Assembly (NCBI RefSeq): GCF_001668725.1
Contig: NZ_LZKL01000055.1
Coordinates: 1-64,000 of the forward strand
Direction: 5' to 3'
Source: Mycobacterium sp. E787
Lineage (GTDB): Bacteria; Actinomycetota; Actinomycetes; Mycobacteriales; Mycobacteriaceae
Length of the DNA stretch: 64,000 nucleotides
In this document: positions 9,836-18,483 of the stretch, one piece after another
Position numbering within the stretch: the first letter of the stretch is position 1
How the letters are laid out: each line of letters begins with the position of its first letter
Made by a program: the position numbers and the translations under genes
Notes under the pieces: model-generated
Databases searched by the model: none
What the model saw: only the letters and a program-made list of their open reading frames with translations
What the model was told of the DNA's origin: nothing

Positions 9836-10351
9836 ATGGAAGCGTGGGACGCGATCTGTGCGCGGCGCAATGTGCGGCAATACCAGCCGGAGCCGGTGCC
9901 CGAGGCCGACCTCGACCGCATCGCCGAGGCCGGCTGGCGGGCGCCGTCGGCGAAAAACCGGCAGCCGTGGGACTTTGTGATCGTCACCGACCGGGCCCAG
10001 CTTCAAGAGCTGTCGACGGTCTGGCGAGGCGCCGGCCACATCGCCGCGGCCGCGGCCGCGATCGCGATCGTGGTGCCGGTGCCGCCGGATGAGCGTCGGC
10101 TCGTCACCGACAACTACGACGTCGGCCAGGCCACGATGGCGATGATGATCGCCGCGACCGACTTGGGCATCGGGACGGGCCATTCCTCGGTGGGGGACCA
10201 GGAGAAGGCGCGCGCCATCCTGGGTGTGCCCGACGGCCACCAGGTCGCTTTCCTGCTGGGGATCGGCTACCCCGCCGACCGTCCGCTCGCCCCGATCCGC
10301 AAGCCGGATCGGCGGCCGTTTTCCGAGGTCGTGCATCACGGAGGGTGGTGA
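9836..10351 (+). CDS. Nitroreductase family protein
   Basis: 171-residue FMN-dependent nitroreductase-like protein. The N-terminal ICARRNVRQYQPEPVPEADL is the usual flavin-phosphate binding segment of this family, followed by AGWRAPSAKNRQPWDFVIV and a central MMIAATDLGIGTGHSS region that contacts the isoalloxazine ring. ATG at 9836 was chosen because it starts at the conserved N-terminus and has GGAACGGGG about seven bases upstream. The frame stays open upstream to 9725 without family similarity. Its stop codon overlaps the methyltransferase start, so the two are probably cotranscribed. It has no counterpart between recC and echA3 in M. tuberculosis; the substrate is unknown. Confidence 0.88.
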   Translation: MEAWDAICARRNVRQYQPEPVPEADLDRIAEAGWRAPSAKNRQPWDFVIVTDRAQLQELSTVWRGAGHIAAAAAAIAIVVPVPPDERRLVTDNYDVGQATMAMMIAATDLGIGTGHSSVGDQEKARAILGVPDGHQVAFLLGIGYPADRPLAPIRKPDRRPFSEVVHHGGW

Positions 10352-11106
10352 CCTCCGTGCATGATCACCGCGGCGACTACGGGACCGACGGCTCGTTCAA
10401 GACCATCTCGGCACGCGGGCAGGCGATCGGCATCGTCGCCCAGGCGGCCGCCCTGGCGGCGTGGGCCGGGCTCAGCTGGGCGCGCGGCAGGCGGGTGACG
10501 GCCGCGCTGACCGCGGGATGGGCCATTGCGCTGCTCGCCGCGCTGGCGTCCTACGTCTATGCGACGCGCTCGGGCAAGTTCGTCGTGTGGGACCGGGTGC
10601 TCGACGAGCTGCGGCTGCGCGGTGACGAAACGGTGCTCGACATGGGCTGCGGACGCGGCGCGGTGTTGCTGGCCGCGGCCAAGCGGTTGCCGCGGGGCCG
10701 CGCGATCGGTGTCGACCTCTGGCACGCCGACCAGACCGGCAACTCCCGGGACGCCACGCTGGCCAACGCCGCGCTGGAGAACGTTGCCGACCGCATCGAG
10801 GTGCGCACCGCCGACATGACGGCCCTGCCGCTGGCCGACGAGAGCGTGGACGTGGTCGTCAGCAACCTCGCCATCCACAACATCCCGACCCGCGCCGGCC
10901 GGCGGCAGGCGCTGATCGAAGCGGCTCGCGTGCTGCGGCCGGGTGGCCGCCTTGCCATCGCCGACCTGTGGGAGACCCGGCAGCACGCCGCCCGGCTGCG
11001 GGAGATGGGATGGCGAAACGTGAAGCGCCGCAACGTCGGATGGCGGATGTGGTACGGCGGTCCGTGGTTTTCGACGCGCCTGGTCACGGCGACGAAACCG
11101 GCGTGA
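10348..11106 (+). CDS. Membrane-associated class I SAM-dependent methyltransferase
   Basis: About 252 residues. Two hydrophobic helices lie near the N-terminus (IGIVAQAAALAAWAGLSW and VTAALTAGWAIALLAALASY), so the enzyme is probably anchored in the membrane with a cytosolic catalytic domain. The SAM site is VLDMGCGRGAVLLAAA (motif I), followed by an acidic segment IGVDLWHAD and a Methyltransf_11-like VDVVVSNLAIHNIP (post-motif II). I take GTG at 10348, which overlaps the nitroreductase stop as GTGA; GTG at 10345 or 10357 are alternatives, with the GGAGG ribosome site at 10340-10344. Substrate unknown. Cotranscription with the nitroreductase is likely; cynS follows 45 bases later. Confidence 0.82.
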   Translation: MTSVHDHRGDYGTDGSFKTISARGQAIGIVAQAAALAAWAGLSWARGRRVTAALTAGWAIALLAALASYVYATRSGKFVVWDRVLDELRLRGDETVLDMGCGRGAVLLAAAKRLPRGRAIGVDLWHADQTGNSRDATLANAALENVADRIEVRTADMTALPLADESVDVVVSNLAIHNIPTRAGRRQALIEAARVLRPGGRLAIADLWETRQHAARLREMGWRNVKRRNVGWRMWYGGPWFSTRLVTATKPA

Positions 11107-11151
11107 GGCCCGCGCCCGGCGCCGACGGCCCGGCGGTGCCATGCTGTTCGC

Positions 11152-11607
11152 ATGACGAGAAACGAACTCACCGAACAGATCGTCGTCGCACGGCTGGCGA
11201 AAGGGCTGACCTGGCAGGAGTTGGCCGACGCGATCGGCAGGCCGGTGCTGTGGACCACGTCGGCGTTGCTGGGTCAGCACCCGGTACCCGCCGAGCTCGG
11301 CAAGGTTCTCGTCGAGATGCTCGGCCTCGACGAGTCGGCGGTGCCCGTGCTGGCGGCGCCGCCCATGCGCGGTGGCCTGCCGACGGCCGTCCCGACGGAT
11401 CCGACCATCTACCGCTTCTACGAAGCGCTGCAGGTGTACGCCGGCGCCATCAAGGAACTGATCCACGAGCAGTTCGGCGACGGCATCATGAGCGCGATCA
11501 ACTTCAGCGTCGACCTGCAGAAGAAGCCGCACGAGTCGGGCGACCGCGTCGTGGTGACGTTCGACGGGAAGTTCCTCCCCTACCAATGGGTCTCGGCAGA
11601 AGGGTGA
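11152..11607 (+). CDS. cynS: Cyanate hydratase (cyanase)
   Basis: 151 residues, the family length. Cyanase converts cyanate and bicarbonate to ammonia and carbon dioxide as a homodecamer. The catalytic Arg, Glu and Ser of the E. coli enzyme (R96, E99, S122) correspond here to R88, E91 and S114 with identical spacing, inside PTIYRFYEALQVYG-like and GIMSAINFSVDLQ segments. The N-terminal half is the usual helix-turn-helix-like dimerisation domain (AKGLTWQELADAIGRP). No cynT carbonic anhydrase or cynR regulator adjoins it. It is the last gene of the plus-strand insertion between recC and echA3 and faces echA3 convergently. It may serve detoxification of cyanate or nitrogen supply. Confidence 0.96.
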   Translation: MTRNELTEQIVVARLAKGLTWQELADAIGRPVLWTTSALLGQHPVPAELGKVLVEMLGLDESAVPVLAAPPMRGGLPTAVPTDPTIYRFYEALQVYAGAIKELIHEQFGDGIMSAINFSVDLQKKPHESGDRVVVTFDGKFLPYQWVSAEG

Positions 11608-11655
11608 AGTGACCGCACCCCGCGTGCGTGTCACACTGGCCACGAGGAGGCGAGC

Positions 11656-11692
11656 AACGCGGTGGCCAGGGACTTTTCCCGGTCACCGCGTT
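11656..11692. terminator. Bidirectional terminator hairpin candidate between cynS and echA3
   Basis: AACGCGGTG (11656-11664) pairs with CACCGCGTT (11684-11692), and an inner GGGA/TCCC pairing closes the loop. It lies between two convergent genes and lacks a T-tract, as is common in mycobacteria. A second overlapping hairpin CTGGCCAC/GTGGCCAG (11636-11643, 11662-11669) could compete with it. Confidence 0.5.
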
Positions 11693-11699
11693 CGCACGA

Positions 11700-12395
11700 T
11701 CAGCGCCCGAACTCGGCCTCCAGCCCGTCGATTCCGGCACGGATCGCCTTCAGCGCGTCGGCCCGGGCGCGCAGCTTGGTCGCGGCGTGGGCGTGCTGGT
11801 GCAGGCCGGCGAATTCGCGCGCGGCCTCCTCGGCGCGGTCGACGACCATCTCGGGCAACACGATCTCGTCGACAAAGCCTGCGGCAAGCGCGGTTTCACC
11901 GAAGAACGTCTTGGCCAGCCCGACGGCCTGCTGGTACGCCGACTGCGTCAGGCGCAGCTTCATGATCTCCAGCGCGGCGTACGGGATCACCATCCCGATC
12001 GCCACCTCGTTGGCCTGGATGTTGTAGGCGTGCGCGGCCACCCGGTGGTCGCCCGACGACAACAGGAACGCCCCCATCGCGATGGCGTGGCCGGTACAGG
12101 CCATCACCACCGGTTTGGGATGGGACAACAGCCGGTAAGCCAGCTCGAAGCCGCCCCGCAGCATGTCGATCGCGGGTTGCACCTCGCCGGAGGTGAGGAT
12201 CTTCAGGTCGAATCCGCCGCTGAAAACCCGCTCGTTGCCGGTGATCACCAACGCACCGGCGTTGTCGCTGTCGGCCCGGTCGATCGCCTCGCCCAGGGCC
12301 TGCTGCATCGTCGGGCCCAACGCGTTGACCTTGCCGTCGTCCATCCTGATGACCGCGATCGAGTCCTTCAGGGTGTAGGCGACCGGGCCGCTCAT
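11700..12395 (-). CDS. echA3: Crotonase/enoyl-CoA hydratase family protein EchA3
   Basis: 231 residues, the same length as M. tuberculosis EchA3 (Rv0632c). Crotonase-fold features are visible: MDDGKVNALG near residue 19, the oxyanion-hole region FSGGFDLKIL (about residues 57-66) and the second oxyanion segment GHAIAMGAFLLSSGDHR (about residues 101-117). The usual catalytic glutamate pair of true hydratases is not clear in these positions, so the reaction (hydratase, isomerase or hydrolase) is uncertain. ATG at 12395 is preceded by AAGGAG on the minus strand at good spacing. It follows the membrane-anchored unknown gene with 21 bases between them, so the two are probably cotranscribed. Confidence 0.9.
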   Translation of the reverse strand: MSGPVAYTLKDSIAVIRMDDGKVNALGPTMQQALGEAIDRADSDNAGALVITGNERVFSGGFDLKILTSGEVQPAIDMLRGGFELAYRLLSHPKPVVMACTGHAIAMGAFLLSSGDHRVAAHAYNIQANEVAIGMVIPYAALEIMKLRLTQSAYQQAVGLAKTFFGETALAAGFVDEIVLPEMVVDRAEEAAREFAGLHQHAHAATKLRARADALKAIRAGIDGLEAEFGR

Positions 12396-12416
12396 AGTTG
12401 CTCCTTCGATCCTGGG

Positions 12417-13250
12417 TCAGACGTGCTGGCTGCGGTGCTTGGCCAGGTCGGCTTCGGCGTTGCCCCAGCGCAGGCTGACGTCGGTGGGCTGGTCGAGCAG
12501 CCGGGTGCGCCACCGGTCCTGCGTCTCCTGCACGGCGCCGTTGATCCGTTCGATCTCGCTGCGGAACACATCGGGGCGCGTTTCCTTGCTCGCGTAGTGG
12601 AAGTAGGTGAGCAGCCCCCGCAACAGCTCCAGCTTCTGCTTTTCCCGCTTCGCCAAGTCGTGGGTGGTCATCAACTCGATGCGCTGAACGGGCGGCAGCG
12701 CGTCCCAGTCCAGCACCACGTTGGTCTGCAGCACGGGCCGGTCGCCCTGCCAGAACCGCCAGCCGCGCGGCTTGTCGGGACGGTCGTGATAGATCACCGA
12801 CCCGGTGAAGCGCGACTCGATGCCCGTTCCGATCTCGGCGCGATCCAGCGCCGAGTCCCACACCATGCGCCATTCCTGGCCGGGCGCCAGCACCGGCAAC
12901 TCGCGCGGAAGCTGCAGTTCGACGACGTCGGCGTAGCCGTCGGCGGCGTTCTCGTATTCGGCCACCGTCGGCGGGTTGGGAAACGCGAACCGGATGTCAT
13001 ACGCCGCGGTCTGCCCGAAATTTCGGACGACGAGTTCGATCACGTGCCAGTCGGCGGGATGCGGCTCCATGAACATCGCGACTTGGGGCCTCGTTCGCTC
13101 GGCGGCCAGCCGGCGATTGAGTCCGAGTTGCCGGCTGATGAAGATCAGCGTGACGACACCCAGCAAAATCGCGGCCCACGCCGCCCACGCCAACCAGGTG
13201 TCGGACCCAACATGGGTGACCCCCTGCCAGGCGCTCTGGATCCACCCCAT
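12417..13250 (-). CDS. Membrane-anchored protein of unknown function, Rv0633c-like
   Basis: I do not recognise a named domain. The protein has one N-terminal hydrophobic helix (TWLAWAAWAAILLGVVTLIF, about residues 18-37) followed by a basic stop (SRQLGLNRRLAAERTRP) and a soluble domain of about 230 residues. Part of that domain (VIELVVRNFGQTAAYDIRFAF...LPVLAPGQEW) reads like a beta-sandwich. I chose ATG at 13250 because GGAAGGGTGGG precedes it on the minus strand; ATG at 13271 in frame is the alternative and would add seven residues. Length and position match Rv0633c. It lies directly upstream of echA3 on the same strand. Confidence 0.75.
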   Translation of the reverse strand: MGWIQSAWQGVTHVGSDTWLAWAAWAAILLGVVTLIFISRQLGLNRRLAAERTRPQVAMFMEPHPADWHVIELVVRNFGQTAAYDIRFAFPNPPTVAEYENAADGYADVVELQLPRELPVLAPGQEWRMVWDSALDRAEIGTGIESRFTGSVIYHDRPDKPRGWRFWQGDRPVLQTNVVLDWDALPPVQRIELMTTHDLAKREKQKLELLRGLLTYFHYASKETRPDVFRSEIERINGAVQETQDRWRTRLLDQPTDVSLRWGNAEADLAKHRSQHV

Positions 13251-13383
13251 GAGACCCACCCTTCCGCTCATATCACAGCGGGCTTCCGCAGAGATTCGCT
13301 GGCCCGATACTAAAGGCGTGCGGCGCTTGTCGCCGACCCGGGACTATTCAGCGGTAACTGAGCGGAAATGGCCGCCGAGTCGC

Positions 13384-14097
13384 TTAGCCGCCCATCAACA
13401 TTCGCCACTGATCGAGATCGGCGGCGCGATACACGTAGTTCGAGCGCTTGACCTCCGATAGCGAAGCGCTCGGCTCGGCCGAATACCAATGTCCGGGAAA
13501 CACGGTCGGGTCACCCGGCAGCGCGGCGAGCCGCTGCAGGCTGCGATACATCTCATCGGAGTCGCCACCGGGGAAATCGGTGCGTCCGCAGCCGTCGAGA
13601 AACAGCGTGTCACCGGCCACCAGGCGGTCCCCCAGCAGGAAGCACTGGCTGCCCGGCGTATGGCCGGGGGTGTGCAGCAGCTCGATTTCGATGTCCCCGA
13701 CGCTGACCTTGTCGTGGCCTTCATGGGTGGTGAGATCACCCATGCCGATTCCGGTGACCCGCGAAACCCAAAGGGCCTCATGCGTGTTCACATGGACGGG
13801 CACGGGTGCTCGCTCGAGCAACTCCGCCAGGCCCTTCAGCTGGAAGCCCATCATCGAACCGCCCACGTGGTCGGGGTGATGATGCGTCACCAGCACCCCG
13901 GACAGGTGCATGCCGTCGGCCTCGAGCGCGTCGAGCAGATCGCCGGCGGCGTAGGCGGGATCGACCACGAGGCAGTCCCCGGTTTGCCGGTCCCCGATGA
14001 GATAGGAAAAGTTGCGCATCTGCGTCGCGAACATGTCGCCGGCGGCGAAATCGCGACCGGACAGCAGCTGGCGGAAGTACAGCCGGTCCTCAGGCAC
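13384..14097 (-). CDS. Metallo-beta-lactamase fold hydrolase, glyoxalase II-like (Rv0634c-like)
   Basis: 237 residues. The zinc motif THHHPDH is at residues 71-77, with the later HTPGHTPGS (third metal ligand) and VAGDTLFLDGCGRTDFPGGD segments of the MBL superfamily and a terminal VFPGHWYS. Annotated in mycobacteria as a possible hydroxyacylglutathione hydrolase. Mycobacteria use mycothiol rather than glutathione, so the physiological thioester or thiol substrate is probably different (inference); a persulfide dioxygenase role is another possibility given the GCGRTDFPGGD signature. The start is GTG at 14097-14095. A repeat region follows upstream. Confidence 0.88.
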   Translation of the reverse strand: MPEDRLYFRQLLSGRDFAAGDMFATQMRNFSYLIGDRQTGDCLVVDPAYAAGDLLDALEADGMHLSGVLVTHHHPDHVGGSMMGFQLKGLAELLERAPVPVHVNTHEALWVSRVTGIGMGDLTTHEGHDKVSVGDIEIELLHTPGHTPGSQCFLLGDRLVAGDTLFLDGCGRTDFPGGDSDEMYRSLQRLAALPGDPTVFPGHWYSAEPSASLSEVKRSNYVYRAADLDQWRMLMGG

Positions 14098-14109
14098 CCG
14101 ACCAGACTA

Positions 14110-14195
14110 GTGCCGATCGCGAGCGCGGCGTAGCCGGGCGATGCGGGTCGGCACCGTCGGGTCGGGTGCCGATCGCGAGCGCGGCGTAGCCGGGC
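14110..14195. repeat. Two perfect 30-base direct repeats with an internal inverted repeat
   Basis: Identical 30-base copies occupy 14110-14139 and 14166-14195, starting GTGCCGATCGCGAGCGCGGC. The start-to-start distance is 56 bases. Between and into them, CGGCACC (14149-14155) and GGTGCCG (14165-14171) can pair. The 161-base gap between the MBL gene and the VapB-like gene holds nothing else recognisable. It looks like a dispersed intergenic repeat family rather than a CRISPR, since only two copies exist and there is no repeat-spacer array. Confidence 0.75.
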
Positions 14196-14258
14196 CCCAG
14201 TTTGCCGGGGGGCCGTCGCGCATCGGTTGGGCCCCTGCCTGATGGGTATTGTTGGCCC

Positions 14259-14462
14259 ATGAAGAAGAGGGTCGAGATCGAGATCGACGACGATCTGGTC
14301 CAAGAAATAATTCGTCGGTTTCATGTGGCCGACACGCGCGAGGCCGTACATCTCGCGTTGCGGACGTTGGTGGGCGAGTCGGACGCGGCGGACGAGCAAG
14401 GTGACGAGTACGACGAGTTCAGCGATCTCAGCGCGTGGCAACCCCGCCATGACGAAAACTAG
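14259..14462 (+). CDS. Orphan VapB-family ribbon-helix-helix antitoxin-like protein
   Basis: 67 residues. The N-terminal KKRVEIEIDDDLVQEIIRRF and the following ADTREAVHLALRTLVGE form the short beta strand plus two helices typical of VapB antitoxins, which bind their own operator and neutralise a PIN-domain VapC RNase. The C-terminal 25 residues are acidic, as in toxin-binding tails. ATG at 14259 begins the conserved fold; an in-frame upstream Met at 14202 precedes non-conserved residues. No vapC follows: the next features are tRNA genes. Either the toxin has been lost, or the protein acts alone or against a toxin encoded elsewhere. Confidence 0.72.
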   Translation: MKKRVEIEIDDDLVQEIIRRFHVADTREAVHLALRTLVGESDAADEQGDEYDEFSDLSAWQPRHDEN

Positions 14463-14497
14463 TCGAGGAGCGGAGCCGCCCCGGGTCACTCCGTGGT

Positions 14498-14527
14498 TTG
14501 GTGACGTTGTGCGCCAGGTTGTACCCT
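14498..14527 (+). promoter_or_regulatory. Candidate SigA promoter for the thrT-metT-rpmG-hadABC block
   Basis: TTGGTG (14498-14503) and TACCCT (14522-14527) are separated by 18 bases and lie about 40 bases before thrT. The match is moderate and position is the main support. Confidence 0.35.
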
Positions 14528-14565
14528 CTTTTAGGCCCGCGGCACGACTGTCGCTTGGCTGAACG

Positions 14566-14638
14566 GCCCCCTTAGCTCAGTCGGTAGAGCGTTTCCATGG
14601 TAAGGAAAAGGTCAACGGTTCGATTCCGTTAGGGGGCT
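14566..14638 (+). tRNA. thrT: tRNA-Thr (anticodon GGT)
   Basis: 73 bases fold as a cloverleaf. Acceptor GCCCCCT (14566-14572) pairs with AGGGGGC (14631-14637). The D arm contains AGCTCAGTCGGTAGAGC. The anticodon stem TTTCC/GGAAA encloses loop ATGGTAA with anticodon GGT, and the T arm contains GGTTCGATTCC. The CCA end is not encoded. It lies 36 bases before metT, matching the thrT-metT pair of M. tuberculosis. Confidence 0.97.
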
Positions 14639-14674
14639 CGGCGGACGCCGAGCTGGCAGGCGGCGCGTAGCAGA

Positions 14675-14748
<74 letters not shown>

Positions 14749-14789
14749 CAGCACAACAACGTGAGTTTTACAGAGCAGAGAGAACGGAC

Positions 14790-14957
14790 ATGGCTTCCAG
14801 TACCGACGTGCGGCCGAAGATCACCTTGGCATGCGAGGTGTGCAAGCACCGTAACTACATCACCAAGAAGAATCGCCGCAACGACCCCGACCGGATGGAG
14901 CTGAAGAAGTTCTGCCCGAATTGCGGCAAGCACCAGCCGCACCGGGAGACCCGCTAG
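14790..14957 (+). CDS. rpmG: 50S ribosomal protein L33 (zinc-binding type)
   Basis: 55 residues, from ATG at 14790 ([20 protein letters not shown]) to TAG at 14955-14957. The two CxxC pairs (CEVCKHRNY and CPNCGKHQ) are the zinc-ribbon form of L33, which mycobacteria keep beside zinc-free paralogues used in zinc starvation. It corresponds to rpmG2 (Rv0634B). Position between metT and hadA is conserved. AGAGAGAACGG upstream gives a fair ribosome site. It sits 49 bases before hadA and is likely cotranscribed with the tRNAs and hadABC. Confidence 0.95.
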   Translation: MASSTDVRPKITLACEVCKHRNYITKKNRRNDPDRMELKKFCPNCGKHQPHRETR

Positions 14958-15006
14958 GCGCGTCCCGCCGGCAGTTATCGAGACCGACTAGGTAGGTTCA
15001 AAAGCC

Positions 15007-15486
15007 GTGTCGTTGAGCGCGAACATCGTTGGGATGCACTATCGCTATCCCGACCATTACGAGGTGGAACGGGAGAAGATCCGCGAGTACGCGGTGGCCG
15101 TGCAAAACGACGACCCTTACTTCTTCGAGGAGGACGCGGCGGCCGAGCTGGGCAACAAGGGTCTGCTGGCCCCGCTGACGTTCATCTGCGTGTTCGGCTA
15201 CCAGGCGCAGTCGGCGTTCTTCAAGCACGCCAAGATAGCCGTCGAGGACGCGAAGATCGTCCAGGTCGACCAGGTGCTGAAGTTTATGAAGCCGATCGTG
15301 GCGGGCGACAAGCTGTACTGCGACGTGTGGGTGGACTCGATGCGTGAGTCGCACGGCACCCAGATCATCGTGACCAAGAACATCATCACCGACGAGTCCG
15401 GTGACGTTGTACAGGAGACCTACACGACCCTGGCGGGCCGTGCCGGCGAGGATGGAGAAAAGGGATTTTCTGATGCCACTGCGTGA
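15007..15486 (+). CDS. hadA: (3R)-hydroxyacyl-ACP dehydratase subunit HadA
   Basis: 159 residues, GTG start. HadA is the non-catalytic, substrate-binding hot-dog subunit of the HadAB dehydratase of the FAS-II elongation system that makes meromycolic acids. It lacks the D-x4-H catalytic pair seen in HadB. The MaoC-like N-terminal portion (HYRYPDHYEVEREKIREYA) and the central VDQVLKFMKPIVAGDKLY strand are closely matched by HadC. Its last 14 bases overlap hadB, indicating translational coupling. HadA Cys61 is the site reported for isoxyl/thiacetazone adducts in M. tuberculosis; the C of FICVFGY lies at the equivalent position here. Confidence 0.96.
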   Translation: MSLSANIVGMHYRYPDHYEVEREKIREYAVAVQNDDPYFFEEDAAAELGNKGLLAPLTFICVFGYQAQSAFFKHAKIAVEDAKIVQVDQVLKFMKPIVAGDKLYCDVWVDSMRESHGTQIIVTKNIITDESGDVVQETYTTLAGRAGEDGEKGFSDATA

Positions 15487-15901
15487 GTTCAGTTCGGTCA
15501 AGGTGGGCGACAAGCTGCCGGAGAAGACTTATCCGCTGACCCGTCAGGATCTGGTGAACTACGCGGGGGTGTCCGGCGACCTGAACCCGATCCACTGGGA
15601 CGACGAGATCGCCAAGGTGGTCGGGCTGGATACCGCGATCGCCCACGGCATGCTGACCATGGGGCTGGGCGGCGGCTACGTCACCTCGTGGGTCGGCGAC
15701 CCCGGCGCGGTGACCGAGTACAACGTGCGGTTCACCGCCGTGGTGCCGGTTCCGAACGACGGCAAGGGCGCCGAGCTGGTGTTCAGCGGACGGGTGAAGT
15801 CGGTCGATCCCGACAGCAAGTCGGTGACCATCGCGCTGACGGCGACCACCGGCGGCAAGAAGATTTTCGGACGGGCGATCGCGTCGGCAAAACTGGCGTA
15901 G
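15473..15901 (+). CDS. hadB: (3R)-hydroxyacyl-ACP dehydratase catalytic subunit HadB
   Basis: 142 residues, identical in length to the M. tuberculosis subunit. The hydratase-2 motif GDLNPIHWDD supplies the catalytic pair D36 and H41. I chose ATG at 15473, which overlaps the end of hadA; the frame is open upstream to 15401 but only as hadA shadow. HadB pairs with HadA for shorter and HadC for longer meromycolate intermediates in the FAS-II cycle, located in the cytoplasm at the inner membrane face. hadC starts 16 bases downstream, so hadABC is one operon. Confidence 0.97.
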   Translation: MPLREFSSVKVGDKLPEKTYPLTRQDLVNYAGVSGDLNPIHWDDEIAKVVGLDTAIAHGMLTMGLGGGYVTSWVGDPGAVTEYNVRFTAVVPVPNDGKGAELVFSGRVKSVDPDSKSVTIALTATTGGKKIFGRAIASAKLA

Positions 15902-15917
15902 GCGGGGGCTTGCTTTT

Positions 15918-16418
15918 ATGGCTTTGAAAACCGACATCCGCGGGATGATCTGGCGGTACCCGGACTACTTCGTCGTGGGCCGCGAACAGCTCCGCGAGTT
16001 CGCCCGCGCCATCAAATGTGACCATCCCGCCTATTTCGACGAGGACGCTGCCGCCGAGCTCGGCTACGACGCGATAGTCGCGCCGCTGACGTTCGTGACG
16101 ATCCTCGCCAAGTACGTGCAGCTGGATTTCTTCCGGAACGTTGACGTGGGCATGGAAACGATGCAGATCGTCCAGGTCGACCAGCAGTTCCTCTTCCACA
16201 AGCCGGTGCTGGCCGGCGACAAGCTGTGGGCCCGGATGGACATCCACTCGGTGAGCGAGCGCTTCGGCGCTGACATCGTCGTCACGAAGAACATCTGCCA
16301 CAACGACGACGGCGAACTCGTGCTGGAGTCCTACACCACGCTGATGGGCCAGCAGGGCGAAGAATCCGCCAGGCTCAAGTGGGACAAAGAGTCGGGGCAG
16401 GTCATCAGGACGTCGTGA
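15918..16418 (+). CDS. hadC: (3R)-hydroxyacyl-ACP dehydratase subunit HadC
   Basis: 166 residues, as in M. tuberculosis. It is a HadA paralogue: RYPDYFVVGREQLREFARAI and VDQQFLFHKPVLAGDKLW mirror the HadA segments, and it also lacks the D-x4-H catalytic pair. It forms the HadBC dehydratase with HadB, acting late in meromycolate elongation. ATG at 15918 follows hadB closely. The gene ends 156 bases before trpT, and a candidate promoter for the next transcript lies in between. Confidence 0.96.
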   Translation: MALKTDIRGMIWRYPDYFVVGREQLREFARAIKCDHPAYFDEDAAAELGYDAIVAPLTFVTILAKYVQLDFFRNVDVGMETMQIVQVDQQFLFHKPVLAGDKLWARMDIHSVSERFGADIVVTKNICHNDDGELVLESYTTLMGQQGEESARLKWDKESGQVIRTS

Positions 16419-16430
16419 TCAGCGTCGGGA

Positions 16431-16460
16431 TTTCTGCCCTCGAGGGGTATCGAGTACACT
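16431..16460 (+). promoter_or_regulatory. Candidate promoter for trpT-secE-nusG
   Basis: TACACT (16455-16460) is a fair -10, with TTTCTG (16431-16436) 18 bases upstream as a weak -35. It lies in the 156-base gap between hadC and trpT. Confidence 0.35.
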
Positions 16461-16574
16461 CGAACCTCGGGGTTTTCCCAGCATCAGCGCGCTTTCCGGG
16501 ATTCGAAACAATCGGGGAGCGCGCGTGTCATGTAAGCCCCGGCAGGTAAGCGCAGGTTGGCCTGCCAACCGCGA

Positions 16575-16647
<73 letters not shown>

Positions 16648-16748
16648 CAGAGACGGACCATCGAGGTGGTGCCATGGTGGACACTAGAAGAAGTGCACGA
16701 TCCACAGTGGGACGGCTCGCGGGACACTAGCAAACAAAGGAGCATGCG

Positions 16749-17213
16749 GTGAGCGACGAGGGCGACGCAGCCAACGACGCCGCACGCGACGGCGGCGACA
16801 CCGAGGAGAGCCGCGACAGCGGCGGTCGGACGGCCCTGGTGACCAAGCCGGCGCGGCCGACAGGCAAGCGGTCGCGGCTGCGCGTGGCCGAGGCCGACGA
16901 CGACGTCGAGGCGGAGTCGCCGGACGAGGTCGAGGCCGCCGAGGAGGACAAGGGCAAGAAGGGTCGCGCCGCCAGGAAGGCCAAGGCCGGCAAGAAGCCG
17001 CGGAAGCCCGGCGACCGCTCGGCCAACCCGTTCGTGTTCGTCTACAACTACCTCAAGCAGGTGGTTGCGGAGATGCGGAAGGTGATCTGGCCGAACCGCA
17101 AGCAGATGCTCACCTACACCTCGGTGGTGCTGGCGTTTCTCGCCTTCATGGTGGCGCTTGTCGGCCTGGCGGACTTCGGCCTGGCCAAGCTCGTGCTGCT
17201 GGTGTTCGGCTGA
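16749..17213 (+). CDS. secE: Protein translocase subunit SecE
   Basis: 154 residues with GTG start. The first 95 residues are a long charged, low-complexity extension ([20 protein letters not shown], then lysine-rich) common in actinobacterial SecE. The conserved core follows: [20 protein letters not shown], with the family VWP-like motif, and then one hydrophobic helix near the C-terminus ([20 protein letters not shown]). SecE clamps SecY in the Sec translocon of the plasma membrane. nusG follows 31 bases later in the same operon. Confidence 0.95.
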   Translation: MSDEGDAANDAARDGGDTEESRDSGGRTALVTKPARPTGKRSRLRVAEADDDVEAESPDEVEAAEEDKGKKGRAARKAKAGKKPRKPGDRSANPFVFVYNYLKQVVAEMRKVIWPNRKQMLTYTSVVLAFLAFMVALVGLADFGLAKLVLLVFG

Positions 17214-17229
17214 GCTTTGACAGTGATAG

Positions 17230-18006
<777 letters not shown>

Positions 18007-18044
18007 TCCCCTTTAACCCCCAAGAGAAGGAACCGCAACATCTC

Positions 18045-18473
18045 ATGGCCCCGAAGAAGAAAGTCGTCGGGCTGATCAAGCTCCAGATCCAGGCCGGGCA
18101 GGCCAACCCTGCCCCGCCCGTCGGGCCTGCCCTCGGCCAGCACGGCGTGAACATCATGGAGTTCTGCAAGGCCTACAACGCCGCCACGGAAAACCAGCGC
18201 GGCAACGTGATCCCGGTGGAGATCACGGTCTACGAGGACCGCAGCTTCACCTTCGCGCTCAAGACACCGCCGGCCGCCAAGCTGCTGCTCAAGGCAGCCG
18301 GCGTGGGCAAGGGCTCCGCGGAGCCGCACAAGACCAAGGTCGCCAAGGTCAGCTGGGATCAGGTTCGCGAGATCGCCGAGACGAAGAAGGCCGACCTCAA
18401 CGCCAACGACATCGACGCCGCCGCGAAGATCATCGCCGGCACCGCGCGGTCGATGGGCATCACCGTCGAATAG
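18045..18473 (+). CDS. rplK: 50S ribosomal protein L11
   Basis: 142 residues starting [19 protein letters not shown] at ATG 18045, preceded by GAGAAGGAA. The N-terminal domain carries the proline-rich [13 protein letters not shown] loop of the thiostrepton-binding region, and the C-terminal rRNA-binding domain ends [15 protein letters not shown]11 forms the GTPase-associated centre with L10 and L7/L12, encoded further along this window. It is the first gene of the rplK-rplA unit, likely cotranscribed from the secE-nusG promoter. Confidence 0.98.
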   Translation: MAPKKKVVGLIKLQIQAGQANPAPPVGPALGQHGVNIMEFCKAYNAATENQRGNVIPVEITVYEDRSFTFALKTPPAAKLLLKAAGVGKGSAEPHKTKVAKVSWDQVREIAETKKADLNANDIDAAAKIIAGTARSMGITVE

Positions 18474-18483
18474 CAAGTCAAGC

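Noticed and set aside
14110..14195. Possible CRISPR array
   Set aside because: Only two copies, a single short interval and no cas genes nearby.
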